This document shows, in pieces, positions 1-7,956 of a stretch of 64,000 nt of DNA. The notes beneath the pieces are model-generated. The model was not told where the DNA came from. It ran no database searches and saw only the letters and a program-made list of their open reading frames with translations. Made by a program: the position numbers and the translations under genes. Position 1 is the stretch's first letter, and each line of letters opens with the position of its first letter. Source of the stretch: Oscillatoria nigro-viridis PCC 7112 (GTDB lineage Bacteria; Cyanobacteriota; Cyanobacteriia; Cyanobacteriales; Microcoleaceae); assembly GCF_000317475.1 (NCBI RefSeq), contig NC_019729.1:6917445-6981444 (forward strand), written 5' to 3'.

Positions 1-179
1 CCGCTAGCAAAAAAACCCAGCGTATTGTTGACTTCCACAGTTGTCAATGTCGCTAGCTGGGCAATTTCTTCGGCTGTTTTGGCACAGGCAGCATATTGTT
101 GGCTGAGAACCGCCGTCACTGTTAATGCACCTGTCAAGATGATTGTCAGCGCGTCAAACCGCAAATTCCACACATTCAT
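1..179 (-). CDS. Trypsin-like serine protease, N-terminal fragment (runs off the left edge)
   Basis: Reading leftwards from the ATG at 179, a GGGAG ribosome-binding site lies about 6 bases upstream. The frame stays open to the window edge. The first ~30 residues form a signal peptide (MNVWNLRFDALTII, then a hydrophobic run ending near AAC/AKT). After it comes AEEIAQLATLTTVEVNNTLG, which resembles the start of cyanobacterial S1-family trypsin-like proteases just before the first beta-strands. No catalytic residue is visible because the rest lies outside the window. The neighbour at 212-800 is a decayed member of the same family, so this looks like the intact paralogue of a tandem pair. The assignment rests on a short stretch. 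Confidence 0.55.
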   Translation of the reverse strand, partial: MNVWNLRFDALTIILTGALTVTAVLSQQYAACAKTAEEIAQLATLTTVEVNNTLGFFAS

Positions 180-211
180 CGATAACTCCCTAGATGAAAC
201 GAGGCGAACTG

Positions 212-800
212 CTATATACTAATCGGAATTCCCCAACTGGATTTAAGCATTTTCTCTAATAATTCCGCTGTTGGTTCACTTCCATCTTCAAAAGCATAGA
301 CGCCAAAATTTGGATCTCGATACTTGCCCCTACAGTTAATCCCCACCAAGAAACCTTTGGCATTAAAAATCGGGCCGCCAGTCATGCCGATTTTAACCTC
401 ATTTGTATAGCCCAAGCTATAACCTTGAGACAAAGATTTGGGTAACAGCACCGAAACGAAGCCAGCGTCACCGCCAAAGCCCCAACCTCAGCACCCGCAG
501 GAAAGCCGACTGCCAACACTGGCTCAGACACCGCTCCTGCCTCAAGGCTTAATGGTGCTATTTTATACTCGATCGCGCTGCGAAACAGAACGATCGCCAG
601 ATCGGTATTGCTCAGCCGCCTCGGAACTCCTAGCAGTGGGTGGAGGAGGCCGTCGTCGGTGACAAGTCCGATCGCCACAACGTGCCAGTTAGTCAGCACC
701 GGATAGGTTTGGCGCTGCTTCTGGGACGATCGTCCCAGAAGCAGAAGATATTTTCGTCGGGATGCGTACCGCTGTTTGACCCGCCAAATTTTCCACCTCA
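212..800 (-). pseudogene. Frameshifted trypsin-like (S1) serine protease remnant
   Basis: Three reading frames must be joined to recover one protease-like protein: VENLAGQTAVRI...SASGTIV, then QTYPVLTNWHVVAIG (the catalytic-His region, TNWHVV), then LLPKSLSQGYSLGYTNEVKIGMTGGPIFNAKG (a C-terminal GGP segment in which the usual catalytic Ser of GxSGGP appears as T in MTGGP). One shift lies at a perfect 30-bp palindrome (715-744). The second lies near 450-470. Homology starts right after the COP23 stop, so signal peptide and start codon are missing. The COP23-plus-protease neighbourhood is typical of cyanobacteria. With two shifts, no start and an altered Ser region, this is almost certainly not a working protease; a single assembly error would not explain it. 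Confidence 0.72.
715..744. repeat. Perfect 30-bp palindrome
   Basis: CTGCTTCTGGGACGA is followed immediately by its exact reverse complement, centred on GATC. It lies inside the decayed protease gene exactly where the reading frame changes, so it may be the lesion itself, for example a small palindromic insertion or a templated repair product. Confidence 0.8.
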
Positions 801-1406
801 ATCCTTGGAATTGGCGATCGGATGGAAAATTTGCCAATCTTTAAGGCTGTCCGAACGCTGGGGAAAAGGGGGCAGTTGCGCCTCATCATCCATGTTTTCC
901 CCTAGCTTGTCGCTGACATCAATGTAAGGAATTTTACTGGTTTCATCAAAAGACGGCATCCCGGCATATCCTTGCCGCCAAGCCAACAAATTATACAAAG
1001 AGCCGATCGGGTCTTGGCCGGGTCTGAGGGTATAAATCAAATTTTGACACAGCCCATTGACTTGATTCGCCGTGCAGATGACGTTCTGGCCGTTCATCTG
1101 CCCCGCAGTAATGTACTTAAGCATTCGTTGGCGGCGATAGGTTTCTAGGCGTTGACTCACTAATTGACACCGAGTTGCCGGATCGTAGCCAGAACCGGAG
1201 AAATAATCGGAAGTCCACTCAATCCAAGGCTCTAGGGCACCTTTAGGGTTTTTGTACACCGTCACCGGCGCACCGGTCGAGGTGCTGCACCAAAATCCAC
1301 TTTCCCCCGGTGCTCCCCGACTGTAACTCGGTCCAGAAGCAACCGTCAGGCCGCTGAGGGCGCAAGCTGTTGCCACCAAAACTTTTGTCACTAATTGCTG
1401 TTTCAT
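798..1406 (-). CDS. COP23 domain protein (exported)
   Basis: A protein of 202 residues with a signal peptide (MKQQLVTKVLVATACALSGL). The mature part carries the COP23 signature: FWCSTSTGAPVTVY, then TRCQLVSQRLETYRRQR, GQMNGQNVICTANQVNG and LIYTLRPGQDP, with four conserved cysteines. COP23 (circadian oscillating protein 23) is a cyanobacterial family named for a rhythmic membrane-associated protein of unknown biochemical role. The frame is open further upstream to 1475, but the ATG at 1406 places a proper signal peptide at the N-terminus and is preferred. A decayed trypsin-like protease follows directly on the same strand, a common pairing in cyanobacteria. Confidence 0.8.
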   Translation of the reverse strand: MKQQLVTKVLVATACALSGLTVASGPSYSRGAPGESGFWCSTSTGAPVTVYKNPKGALEPWIEWTSDYFSGSGYDPATRCQLVSQRLETYRRQRMLKYITAGQMNGQNVICTANQVNGLCQNLIYTLRPGQDPIGSLYNLLAWRQGYAGMPSFDETSKIPYIDVSDKLGENMDDEAQLPPFPQRSDSLKDWQIFHPIANSKD

Positions 1407-2086
1407 GATTTTTTCACTGTGTTTTATGAGATTCGGCACCAAAATCATCGAATGCTGCGATAACACCCTTGACACGCCTGTCCGTTACAGATCCGCTGAC
1501 TGAGGAATTATGTGATTCCCGACTTGACCAGAAACCAGTTTTTTTTACGAAAACACTTCGTTGCAGCCCTTATGCCTGGTTAAAAAACCCGGTTTTTTTG
1601 CTCTTGATGCGTAACTTTTGATATTGTTCGCGACTTGCACGTTCCCTCTAACCGCGATTTCGGCGCTGTTAAAAAAGCGCTCCGAAGCCGAGCTTAAAAT
1701 TCGCGCGCCCGTCTGAATTCTGTCCTGATTGCTACTAATCAAACTCAGGCTTTTACCAACCGGAAAGAGGCTTTTCACCTCAGACCTTGGAATAGGTCGA
1801 GTTGCAACGGTACATCACACCACTGACAAGGTATTTGATATCACTTACGAGCTGTGTCGCGAGCTCGATCTGCTGAGACGGGTAGACTGCTGGGTTATAC
1901 CCTTGAAGGGTATAACCCCTCTTACCCGATCTAACACTAAAATCCAGGTATTAACAAGAACTCTGAACTTGTTTTCATCTCCGTACTGCGGGAAATACTT
2001 CTAAGTGAGTGTAATCAGGGACTAAGTGCTTTCTACCACCAAAGTTCACCCTCCATACACTGACGTTTAGTAAAGTATTAAAAACT
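1407..2086. other. Intergenic region with decayed dispersed repeats
   Basis: No convincing gene. Around 1525-1610 are degenerate dispersed repeats of the form AAACC(C)GGTTTTTTT (two partial copies facing each other). A good stem-loop lies at 1892-1918. Short open frames here have composition unlike the neighbouring genes. Confidence 0.5.
1892..1918. terminator. Stem-loop (11-bp stem), possible terminator
   Basis: GGGTTATACCC, a TTGAA loop and GGGTATAACCC form a perfect 11-bp stem. There is no following U-run, so it may be a structural repeat rather than an intrinsic terminator. Confidence 0.4.
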
Positions 2087-2692
2087 ATGAACCCTATCTG
2101 CAAACAGTTAGGATATTTAGGCGTTTGGTTAATTTTGATGGGCGGTAGCAGTTGTTCTAGCTCAGATGCAGCTACCTCAACCGAAAACCAGAGGCAACTC
2201 TCAGCCACCGCCCGTCAGTTCCAACACCTACAGCTAACGGGAAATCCAATTGAGGCTCGATCGAGTCAATTAAGGCAGCCTTCTAACTCTGTTGCCTCAG
2301 TTTTAGGCAGTGCTGCCCTCTCAGAAAATACTGCCACCGTTACGGTTTATAAGGTAGATAATTTTTGTCAAACTCTGAAGCCGGAAACAGTTACAGGCCC
2401 AGAGAACCAGTTAATGTCATCGGCGGTTAATGAAGTGTTAAAGCAGCAGATTTTCGATAGTCTTGGTTTGGCTGGTTATCGCCTCAAGATCGATCGCGAC
2501 CTCGGAATAGCTACCGTAGATCTGCGAGCATCGGGAAATTCGCGGCAGAAATTGCAAAATCTGTCCAGTTGTCAAATGTTAGGCTTGTTCGGGGGCGTGC
2601 GCCAAACTTTAATCAGTTATGCTCCTTGGCAAATCAAAACTGTTCGTTTTACAGAGCTTGGAGAGGATATTTTGAGCACCGTTCGAGAATAA
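2087..2692 (+). CDS. GerMN-domain lipoprotein
   Basis: A protein of 201 residues. It begins with a short lipoprotein signal peptide (hydrophobic LGYLGVWLILMGGSSC, with lipobox GSSC around residue 23), so it should be anchored to a membrane. After a Ser/Gln-rich linker, residues ~84-200 resemble the GerMN domain: ATVTVYKVDNFC, SSAVNEVLKQQ, GIATVDL, LSSCQMLGLFGGVRQTL and a final VRFTELG. In spore formers GerMN domains occur in GerM, which acts at the cell wall; cyanobacterial members are uncharacterised. It stands alone, with no linked gene. Confidence 0.68.
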   Translation: MNPICKQLGYLGVWLILMGGSSCSSSDAATSTENQRQLSATARQFQHLQLTGNPIEARSSQLRQPSNSVASVLGSAALSENTATVTVYKVDNFCQTLKPETVTGPENQLMSSAVNEVLKQQIFDSLGLAGYRLKIDRDLGIATVDLRASGNSRQKLQNLSSCQMLGLFGGVRQTLISYAPWQIKTVRFTELGEDILSTVRE

Positions 2693-2830
2693 GCTATTAA
2701 AATTATTGGAGATGGGACTTACACAATTCTCCCCTTAAAAACAAGGGTTGGGAGAGATTGAACAAACCTTCATACCCTGTGAGATTTGTTGATACTGCTA
2801 ACTCCTGTGACCCAAACCCAGGTAATTCCT

Positions 2831-4207
2831 ATGACACTACCTAACGGCCCCAAAGCTCCACCCTTTGTGCAGCTAATTCAATGGATCGGCGATCCCCTGA
2901 CATTCATGGATAAATGTGCCAAACAATACGGCGACATTTTCACAGCTCAAGTGAACAACGGGAAACCATTGGTGATGATCCACCACCCGCAAGCTGTCCA
3001 GGAGATGCTCAACAGCAACTCGTTTCACGCTCCAGGCCGCCTGAACAGCCTCCTCAAACCCTTGGTGGGAGAACAATCCATGTTTCTCCTCTCAGGAGAA
3101 AGGCACAAACGCGAGCGCCAATTATTGATGCCACCTTTTCACGGGGAAGGGATGCGGAATTACGGTCAACTAATTTGCGATATCGCTCGAGATGTTGCCA
3201 GCAAGTGGTCGGTCGATCGACCTTTTGTGGCCCGCAGCGCCATGCAGGAAGTCACCATGCGGGTAATCTTGCAAGCTGTCTTCGGCATGGATGACGGGCC
3301 GCGGTTGCAAGCACTCAAGCCACTACTTGCCTCAGTCCTCGATATGACCAACTCTCCCCTGCGATCGAGTATGCTGTTTTTCGGCTGGATGCAGCAAGAT
3401 TGGGGCTCTTGGAGTCCTTGGGGACGCATGAAACAGCAGCAGCAAAAAATTGACGAACTGATTTACGCCGAAATTGCCGAACGTAAAGAGCAACCAGACG
3501 CCAACCGCACCGACATTCTCAGCTTAATGATGGCTGCGCGCGACGAAAACGGGCAACCAATGACCGATGAAGAATTGCGCGACGAGTTGATGACGCTGTT
3601 GCTGGCAGGCCACGAAACCACAGCAACGGCCCTAGCTTGGGCGTTTTACTGGATTCACCACTTGCCCTCAGTGCGCCAGAAGTTGCTGCAAGAATTGGAC
3701 AGTTTGGGGGAAAATCCCGACCCGATGGAGATTTTCCGCTTACCTTACCTGAGTGCAGTTTGTCAGGAGACGCTGCGAATTTACCCCGTGGCAATGCTGA
3801 CGTTTTCGCGAGAAGTTCTCGCGCCCGTGGAACTGATGGGACATCAACTCGAACCGGGCACGATTGTCGTCGGCTCGATTTATTTGACCCACAGACGGGA
3901 GGATTTGTATCCAGAACCGCTGCAATTTAAACCGGAACGGTTTTTGGAGAGGCAATTCTCGCCTTACGAGTATTTGCCTTTTGGAGGCGGCAGCCGGCGC
4001 TGTATCGGCTTGGCGCTGGCGCAGTTGGAGATGAAACTGGTGCTGGCAACCATTTTGCGGGATTTCGACCTAGTATTGGCCGAGAAAAAGCCCGTACAGG
4101 CCAAACGCCGAGGGGTGACTTTAGGGCCGGCCGGCGGCGTGCGGATGGCACTGCTGGGGCGGCGGATATCGCGGCAGAAGCGTGAACCTGTCGCTAGTGG
4201 GGTTTAA
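2831..4207 (+). CDS. Cytochrome P450, CYP110-like
   Basis: A heme monooxygenase of 458 residues. The start was set at 2831 (MTLPNGPKAPP), the typical CYP110 beginning; the frame is open 15 codons further up. Key motifs in order: the I-helix AGHETTATA near residue 258 with the oxygen-activating acid/Thr pair, ETLR (the ExxR salt bridge) near 313, the PERF region, and the heme-binding loop FGGGSRRCIG with the ligand Cys near 391. CYP110 enzymes are widespread in filamentous cyanobacteria and hydroxylate fatty acids and other lipophilic substrates. No membrane anchor is seen, as usual for bacterial P450s. No redox partner is adjacent, so electrons must come from a general ferredoxin system. The substrate here is unknown. 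Confidence 0.9.
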   Translation: MTLPNGPKAPPFVQLIQWIGDPLTFMDKCAKQYGDIFTAQVNNGKPLVMIHHPQAVQEMLNSNSFHAPGRLNSLLKPLVGEQSMFLLSGERHKRERQLLMPPFHGEGMRNYGQLICDIARDVASKWSVDRPFVARSAMQEVTMRVILQAVFGMDDGPRLQALKPLLASVLDMTNSPLRSSMLFFGWMQQDWGSWSPWGRMKQQQQKIDELIYAEIAERKEQPDANRTDILSLMMAARDENGQPMTDEELRDELMTLLLAGHETTATALAWAFYWIHHLPSVRQKLLQELDSLGENPDPMEIFRLPYLSAVCQETLRIYPVAMLTFSREVLAPVELMGHQLEPGTIVVGSIYLTHRREDLYPEPLQFKPERFLERQFSPYEYLPFGGGSRRCIGLALAQLEMKLVLATILRDFDLVLAEKKPVQAKRRGVTLGPAGGVRMALLGRRISRQKREPVASGV

Positions 4208-4747
4208 AGTCGCAGCGGTGGCAGCGGACGATCGAACTTTTAGCTTTGAGTGCAAACAATTTAGGGAGAATGTGCGATCGTCCGCCAAGGCCACCATTTT
4301 TTGTAGCACCCGCTACAGATAAATAGCTAGAATCCTTAACCTGTAACCCTCGCCCCCTCTCACTTTTCAAATTTTCAGTCTAAAATGATATGAACCTCGC
4401 AAACACAGCCTGAAAGCAAAAGTGGGTGATTGCAATAGTCCTCTTGATATTTCAAAAGCCTCCCTGCCATACTTTAAAAACATATGCATACCCTGTTATT
4501 CAGCAAGGTCGGAAGCGTGTTGGCATTGCCTGCAATCTTCCGGCCTCTTTATTTTTTGGGCTATTTCAGGCATTGGGTACAAGATGCAGAAGGCAAGGCA
4601 AAAATATAAATTCTCCCCCTGTCCCCATCTGCCCCTCTCCCCAATCTAGAGCTTGTGCTTCTCATTGAAATAGAATGCGACAGCAAGTTTAAGGAATTAC
4701 TAAGGAATAATTAATAACTTGTTAAATCAGCTCCTTTTGCCCTTCTC
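4208..4747. other. Intergenic region, no gene recognised
   Basis: 540 bases between the P450 gene and a leftward hypothetical gene. A C-rich stretch near 4600-4645 (TATAAATTCTCCCCCT type) recurs inside the GT39-like gene near 57180, so it is a dispersed intergenic repeat. Overlapping short frames at 4422-4668 are judged non-coding. Confidence 0.5.
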
Positions 4748-5035
4748 TCAATCTTCTGTTTTCAGAAATTCCGATACCGAGACAGACTTCGGGAGACTCT
4801 CCAGATCTTGAATTTCGCTTTCGTGGGCAAAAAACTCGACTTCTTTGTCGTCAATCTGGATCTGATAGCTCGCGGTAGCTGTCACAACCCGTCGCTTTTT
4901 TTTATCTTCTATTAAAACCCAACACACGACAGGTCTTACCCATCTCTCAACGTGCTGGCTTTGCTTTGTACTCCCAAAGGCATACCAGCCTTTAGCTTCA
5001 ATAATTTGAAGCACTTTAAAATCGTTATTTGCCAT
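4748..5035 (-). CDS. Hypothetical protein (95 aa)
   Basis: Not recognised. A small, soluble-looking protein (MANNDFKVLQIIEAKGWYAF at the start) with an alternating pattern that suggests a mostly beta fold (WVRPVVCWVLI, RRVVTATASYQIQI) and an acidic C-terminus. No signal peptide, membrane segment or cysteine motif. Codon pattern and a clean ATG support it as a gene. It stands alone between longer intergenic regions. Confidence 0.5.
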   Translation of the reverse strand: MANNDFKVLQIIEAKGWYAFGSTKQSQHVERWVRPVVCWVLIEDKKKRRVVTATASYQIQIDDKEVEFFAHESEIQDLESLPKSVSVSEFLKTED

Positions 5036-5529
5036 ATATCTCTATCGCGTTAACTTCAGTATTTTTCTTAGATAGAACGGCTAGCTTGCTAAGCATGGCA
5101 ATGGTTTGACCATTCCAAGCGGCACTTGATAACCTGATTTTTAGTCAGGAAAACCGGGTTGACATGGCCTTGTCTGCGTTGTTGCCTGCTAAATTTGGTG
5201 CAATCTTTTTGTACTCTCCCACAATTACCGTAAAGTATCTATACCGCATCCTCAAAAAATATTCTCGCATTAGCCTCAACAGCAGCAAACTAGACGTTAG
5301 CTAGCTGCATCTAAGTGGATGCAAACTGCTTCTAACGCCTGGTTGGTGAGAGCGATCGGCATACAATCCTGTTAAGAGTTTTTGCTGCAATCAACTATCA
5401 TCTTTACCCGATGGGGTAAAACTTAACTAGAGGTTGCCGCTTTCAATTCTAAGCCTCGGCGCGCCTAATTCCTAATTAATTGTATGGTGTAGTTGATAAT
5501 TGCCAAAGCGTCGATCGCGCTCAACAGCC
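5036..5529. other. Intergenic region upstream of the MoaD-like gene
   Basis: No gene seen. A small hairpin at 5403-5420 (TTTACCC, loop GATG, GGGTAAA) lies about 110 bases before the MoaD-like start and could sit in its leader. Nothing else is recognised. Confidence 0.4.
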
Positions 5530-5790
5530 ATGTCTAACTCTTCGATTACCATCACCGTTAAACTGTTCGCCGCCTTCGGTGAAGCCTACGGCGTTTCGGA
5601 ACTTACATTAGAACTTCCTCCCGAAACCCCAGTGTCTCAAGTGCTCGAAAGCTCGATCGCCCAATATCCTCAATTAGAACAATGGCGCGATCGCACCCGC
5701 TTCGGGCTCAACCTGGAATTCGTCTCCCCCGACACCATCCTCCAAGACGGGGACGAAGTTGTCCTCATCCCCCCCGTCAGCGGCGGCTAG
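5530..5790 (+). CDS. MoaD/ThiS-family sulfur carrier protein
   Basis: 86 residues with a beta-grasp (ubiquitin-like) pattern: ITITVKLFAAFGEAYG, LPPETPVSQVLESS, and the closing LQDGDEVVLIPPVSGG. The terminal Gly-Gly is what a partner E1-like enzyme adenylates and loads with sulfur. MoaD serves molybdopterin synthesis and ThiS thiamine synthesis; related carriers (CysO type) serve cysteine synthesis. An upstream TTG at 5500 would add a basic leader and was rejected in favour of ATG 5530. It lies 370 bases before threonine synthase, and a second family member follows thrC, so a role tied to amino-acid or sulfur metabolism is plausible. No MoaE is linked, which weakens the molybdopterin reading. 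Confidence 0.78.
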   Translation: MSNSSITITVKLFAAFGEAYGVSELTLELPPETPVSQVLESSIAQYPQLEQWRDRTRFGLNLEFVSPDTILQDGDEVVLIPPVSGG

Positions 5791-6160
5791 GCTGAGTTGG
5801 TTAATCAAAAATTCGAGGTTTTGTAGTTGTGTTCGATCGCACGACTGCCCAATTGTGATCCCAAAAAAGATTTATTAAGTTTTGTAACAATTTCGTCGGC
5901 AAATCATCCTTGAACTCGATCGGGTTCGCGTGCGGGCCTGACAATCTGGATTAAGAGCCCGATCCTGAAAACAAGTCAAATCCTTGTGGGGTCAGCGTCC
6001 CGTCCGCCCAAAGATCCAAGTTAAATACACCGCTGTTTAACTCAAAAGTAACTGAAAAATCAATCCCGACTAAAAAAATCGGGTATGGTTGACGGGCTAA
6101 ATTGACCGTGCTAATCTTGCACAAGACTAAGAAAACATCGCAAAACTAGAGAGTTGAGCT
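5791..6160. other. Leader region of thrC
   Basis: 370 bases with no gene. A weak CCCGA...TCGGG hairpin with an A-rich loop lies at 6065-6083, about 80 bases before the thrC start. Nothing matches a riboswitch class known to me. Confidence 0.35.
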
Positions 6161-7459
6161 ATGACCCAGGCGACCAGAACCCAATCCACAGCAGCAACCT
6201 TCACAGCCCTTAAATGTAAAGAATGCGGCGAAGAGTACGAACTCCAAGCCAAGCACGTCTGCGATTGCTGTTTTGGCCCGCTTGAAGTCAAGTACGACTA
6301 CGACGCCATCCGCCGCACCGTCACTCGCCAAACCATCGCAGCCGGCCCCAACTCGATCTGGCGCTACCGCGCATTTTTACCAGTCGCTACAGATAACGTC
6401 ATCGATGTGGGGACTGGGATGACTCCTCTATTAAAATCCCACCGCTTGGCGCGCCGCCTGGGTCTAAAAAATCTTTATATTAAAAACGATGCCGTCAATA
6501 TGCCCACTCTCAGCTTTAAAGACAGAGTGGTGTCAGTCGCCCTCAGCAGAGCCAGAGAATTGGGTTTCACAACGGTATCCTGCGCCAGCACCGGCAATTT
6601 AGCTAACTCTACGGCTGCGATCGCCGCCCACGCCGGACTCGACTGCGTAGTCTTCATCCCCTCCGACTTAGAAGCAGGCAAAGTCCTCGGCACTCTGATT
6701 TACAATCCAACTGTCATGGCAGTTCACGGCAACTACGACCAGGTTAACCGACTCTGTTGCGAAGTCGCCAATACACATGGCTGGGGATTTGTCAATATCA
6801 ACTTGCGTCCCTACTATTCCGAAGGCTCGAAAACCCTGGGCTACGAAGTTGCCGAACAGCTAGGCTGGCAATTGCCCGATCACATCGTCGCTCCCCTCGC
6901 TTCCGGCTCTTTGTTCACAAAAATTTACAAAGGCTTTCAAGAATTCACCGAAGTCGGTTTAGTGGATGAAAAGAAAGTCAGATTCAGCGGTGCCCAAGCT
7001 GACGGCTGTTCCCCCATCGCCCAAGCCTTCCGCGAAAGCCGCGATTTCGTGAAACCGGTGAAACCGAATACAATTGCTAAGTCGATCGCGATCGGCAATC
7101 CAGCCGACGGTATGTACGCCTTGGAAATCGCCCGCAAAACCAACGGCAACATTGAATCCGTCAGCGACACCGAAATCATCGAAGGCATGAAACTGCTAGC
7201 AGAAACCGAAGGTATCTTCACCGAAACCGCAGGCGGCACGACCATCGCAGTCTTGAAGAAACTTGTAGAAGCAGGTAAAATCAATCCCGATGAAACTACC
7301 GTCGCTTACATCACCGGCAACGGTTTGAAAACGCAAGAAGCAGTTCAAGGCTACATCGGCGAACCCATCACCCTCGAACCGAAACTAGAAGCGTTCGAGC
7401 GCGCCCTAGAACGCGCCCGCACGCTCGAACGCTTAGAATGGCAACAAGTTTCGGTTTAA
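6161..7459 (+). CDS. thrC: Threonine synthase
   Basis: 432 residues. A PLP enzyme that converts O-phosphohomoserine to threonine and phosphate, the last step of threonine synthesis. Residues 19-37 form a Cys-rich ribbon (CKECGEEY...CDCC) typical of the plant/cyanobacterial branch. The PLP lysine is in LSFKDR (K120). The cofactor phosphate loop is suggested by STGNLANSTAA, and other core motifs are ALASGSLFTKIYKG-like and TAGGTTIAVLKK. Length and order are normal. It is flanked by two MoaD/ThiS-type carriers (5530-5790 and 7577-7852); the second is 117 bases downstream on the same strand and may be co-transcribed. Confidence 0.95.
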   Translation: MTQATRTQSTAATFTALKCKECGEEYELQAKHVCDCCFGPLEVKYDYDAIRRTVTRQTIAAGPNSIWRYRAFLPVATDNVIDVGTGMTPLLKSHRLARRLGLKNLYIKNDAVNMPTLSFKDRVVSVALSRARELGFTTVSCASTGNLANSTAAIAAHAGLDCVVFIPSDLEAGKVLGTLIYNPTVMAVHGNYDQVNRLCCEVANTHGWGFVNINLRPYYSEGSKTLGYEVAEQLGWQLPDHIVAPLASGSLFTKIYKGFQEFTEVGLVDEKKVRFSGAQADGCSPIAQAFRESRDFVKPVKPNTIAKSIAIGNPADGMYALEIARKTNGNIESVSDTEIIEGMKLLAETEGIFTETAGGTTIAVLKKLVEAGKINPDETTVAYITGNGLKTQEAVQGYIGEPITLEPKLEAFERALERARTLERLEWQQVSV

Positions 7460-7465
7460 TAAATA

Positions 7466-7572
7466 GTCAGTAGTCCTCAGTCATTAGTCATTAGTTATTA
7501 GTTATTAAGCTGCTGACGACTACTGACTGCTGACTGCTGACTGCTGACTACTGACTACTGACTAAGGACTAA
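7466..7572. repeat. Short tandem repeats (GACTACT/GACTGCT type)
   Basis: The thrC-to-carrier gap is made almost wholly of imperfect copies of a 7-10 base unit (AGTCATT, then CTGACTGCTGACTACTG). This matches the short tandemly repeated repetitive sequences common in filamentous cyanobacteria. Confidence 0.75.
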
Positions 7573-7576
7573 AAAA

Positions 7577-7852
7577 ATGACAGTCAAAGTTTTAATTCCC
7601 ACTCCCCTGCAAAAATTCACCAACAATCAAGCCACCATCGAATGCGCCGGCGACAACATTTCCGAACTGATTGAATCGCTGGAAACAAATTGTCCCGGCA
7701 TCAAAAAAAGCCTGTGCGACGAAAAGGGAGAACCCCGCAGATTTCTCAACTTCTACGTCAACAGCGAAGACATCCGGTTTTTGGAAGGTACAGAAACTGC
7801 TCTTAAAGATGGTGATGAAGTGAGTATTGTACCGGCGGTTGCTGGTGGTTGA
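7577..7852 (+). CDS. MoaD/ThiS-family sulfur carrier, CysO-like
   Basis: 91 residues ending in VPAVAGG, so again a Gly-Gly-terminated beta-grasp carrier. The pattern [64 protein letters not shown] is closer to the CysO/archaeal small-modifier branch than to classical MoaD, because of the FVNxEDIRFL-like strand. CysO in actinobacteria delivers sulfide to an O-phosphoserine-dependent cysteine synthase. Position directly behind thrC, a PLP enzyme acting on a phosphorylated hydroxy-amino acid, suggests an amino-acid/sulfur link, but that is inference. A convergent hairpin terminator follows. Confidence 0.82.
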   Translation: MTVKVLIPTPLQKFTNNQATIECAGDNISELIESLETNCPGIKKSLCDEKGEPRRFLNFYVNSEDIRFLEGTETALKDGDEVSIVPAVAGG

Positions 7853-7888
7853 TTTTTGACCGCAGATGCAGGCAGATAAACACAGATG

Positions 7889-7919
7889 AACGCAGATAGT
7901 TATTGAATCTATCTGCGTT
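7889..7919. terminator. Bidirectional hairpin between convergent genes
   Basis: AACGCAGATAG, a 9-base loop and CTATCTGCGTT form a perfect 11-bp stem. It lies between the carrier gene (+) and the RNase J gene (-), the expected place for a shared terminator. The flanks repeat the GCAGAT motif, so the element may also be a dispersed repeat. Confidence 0.6.
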
Positions 7920-7956
7920 TATTTGCGTCGATCTGCGGTTGCAAATTACGATCGAA

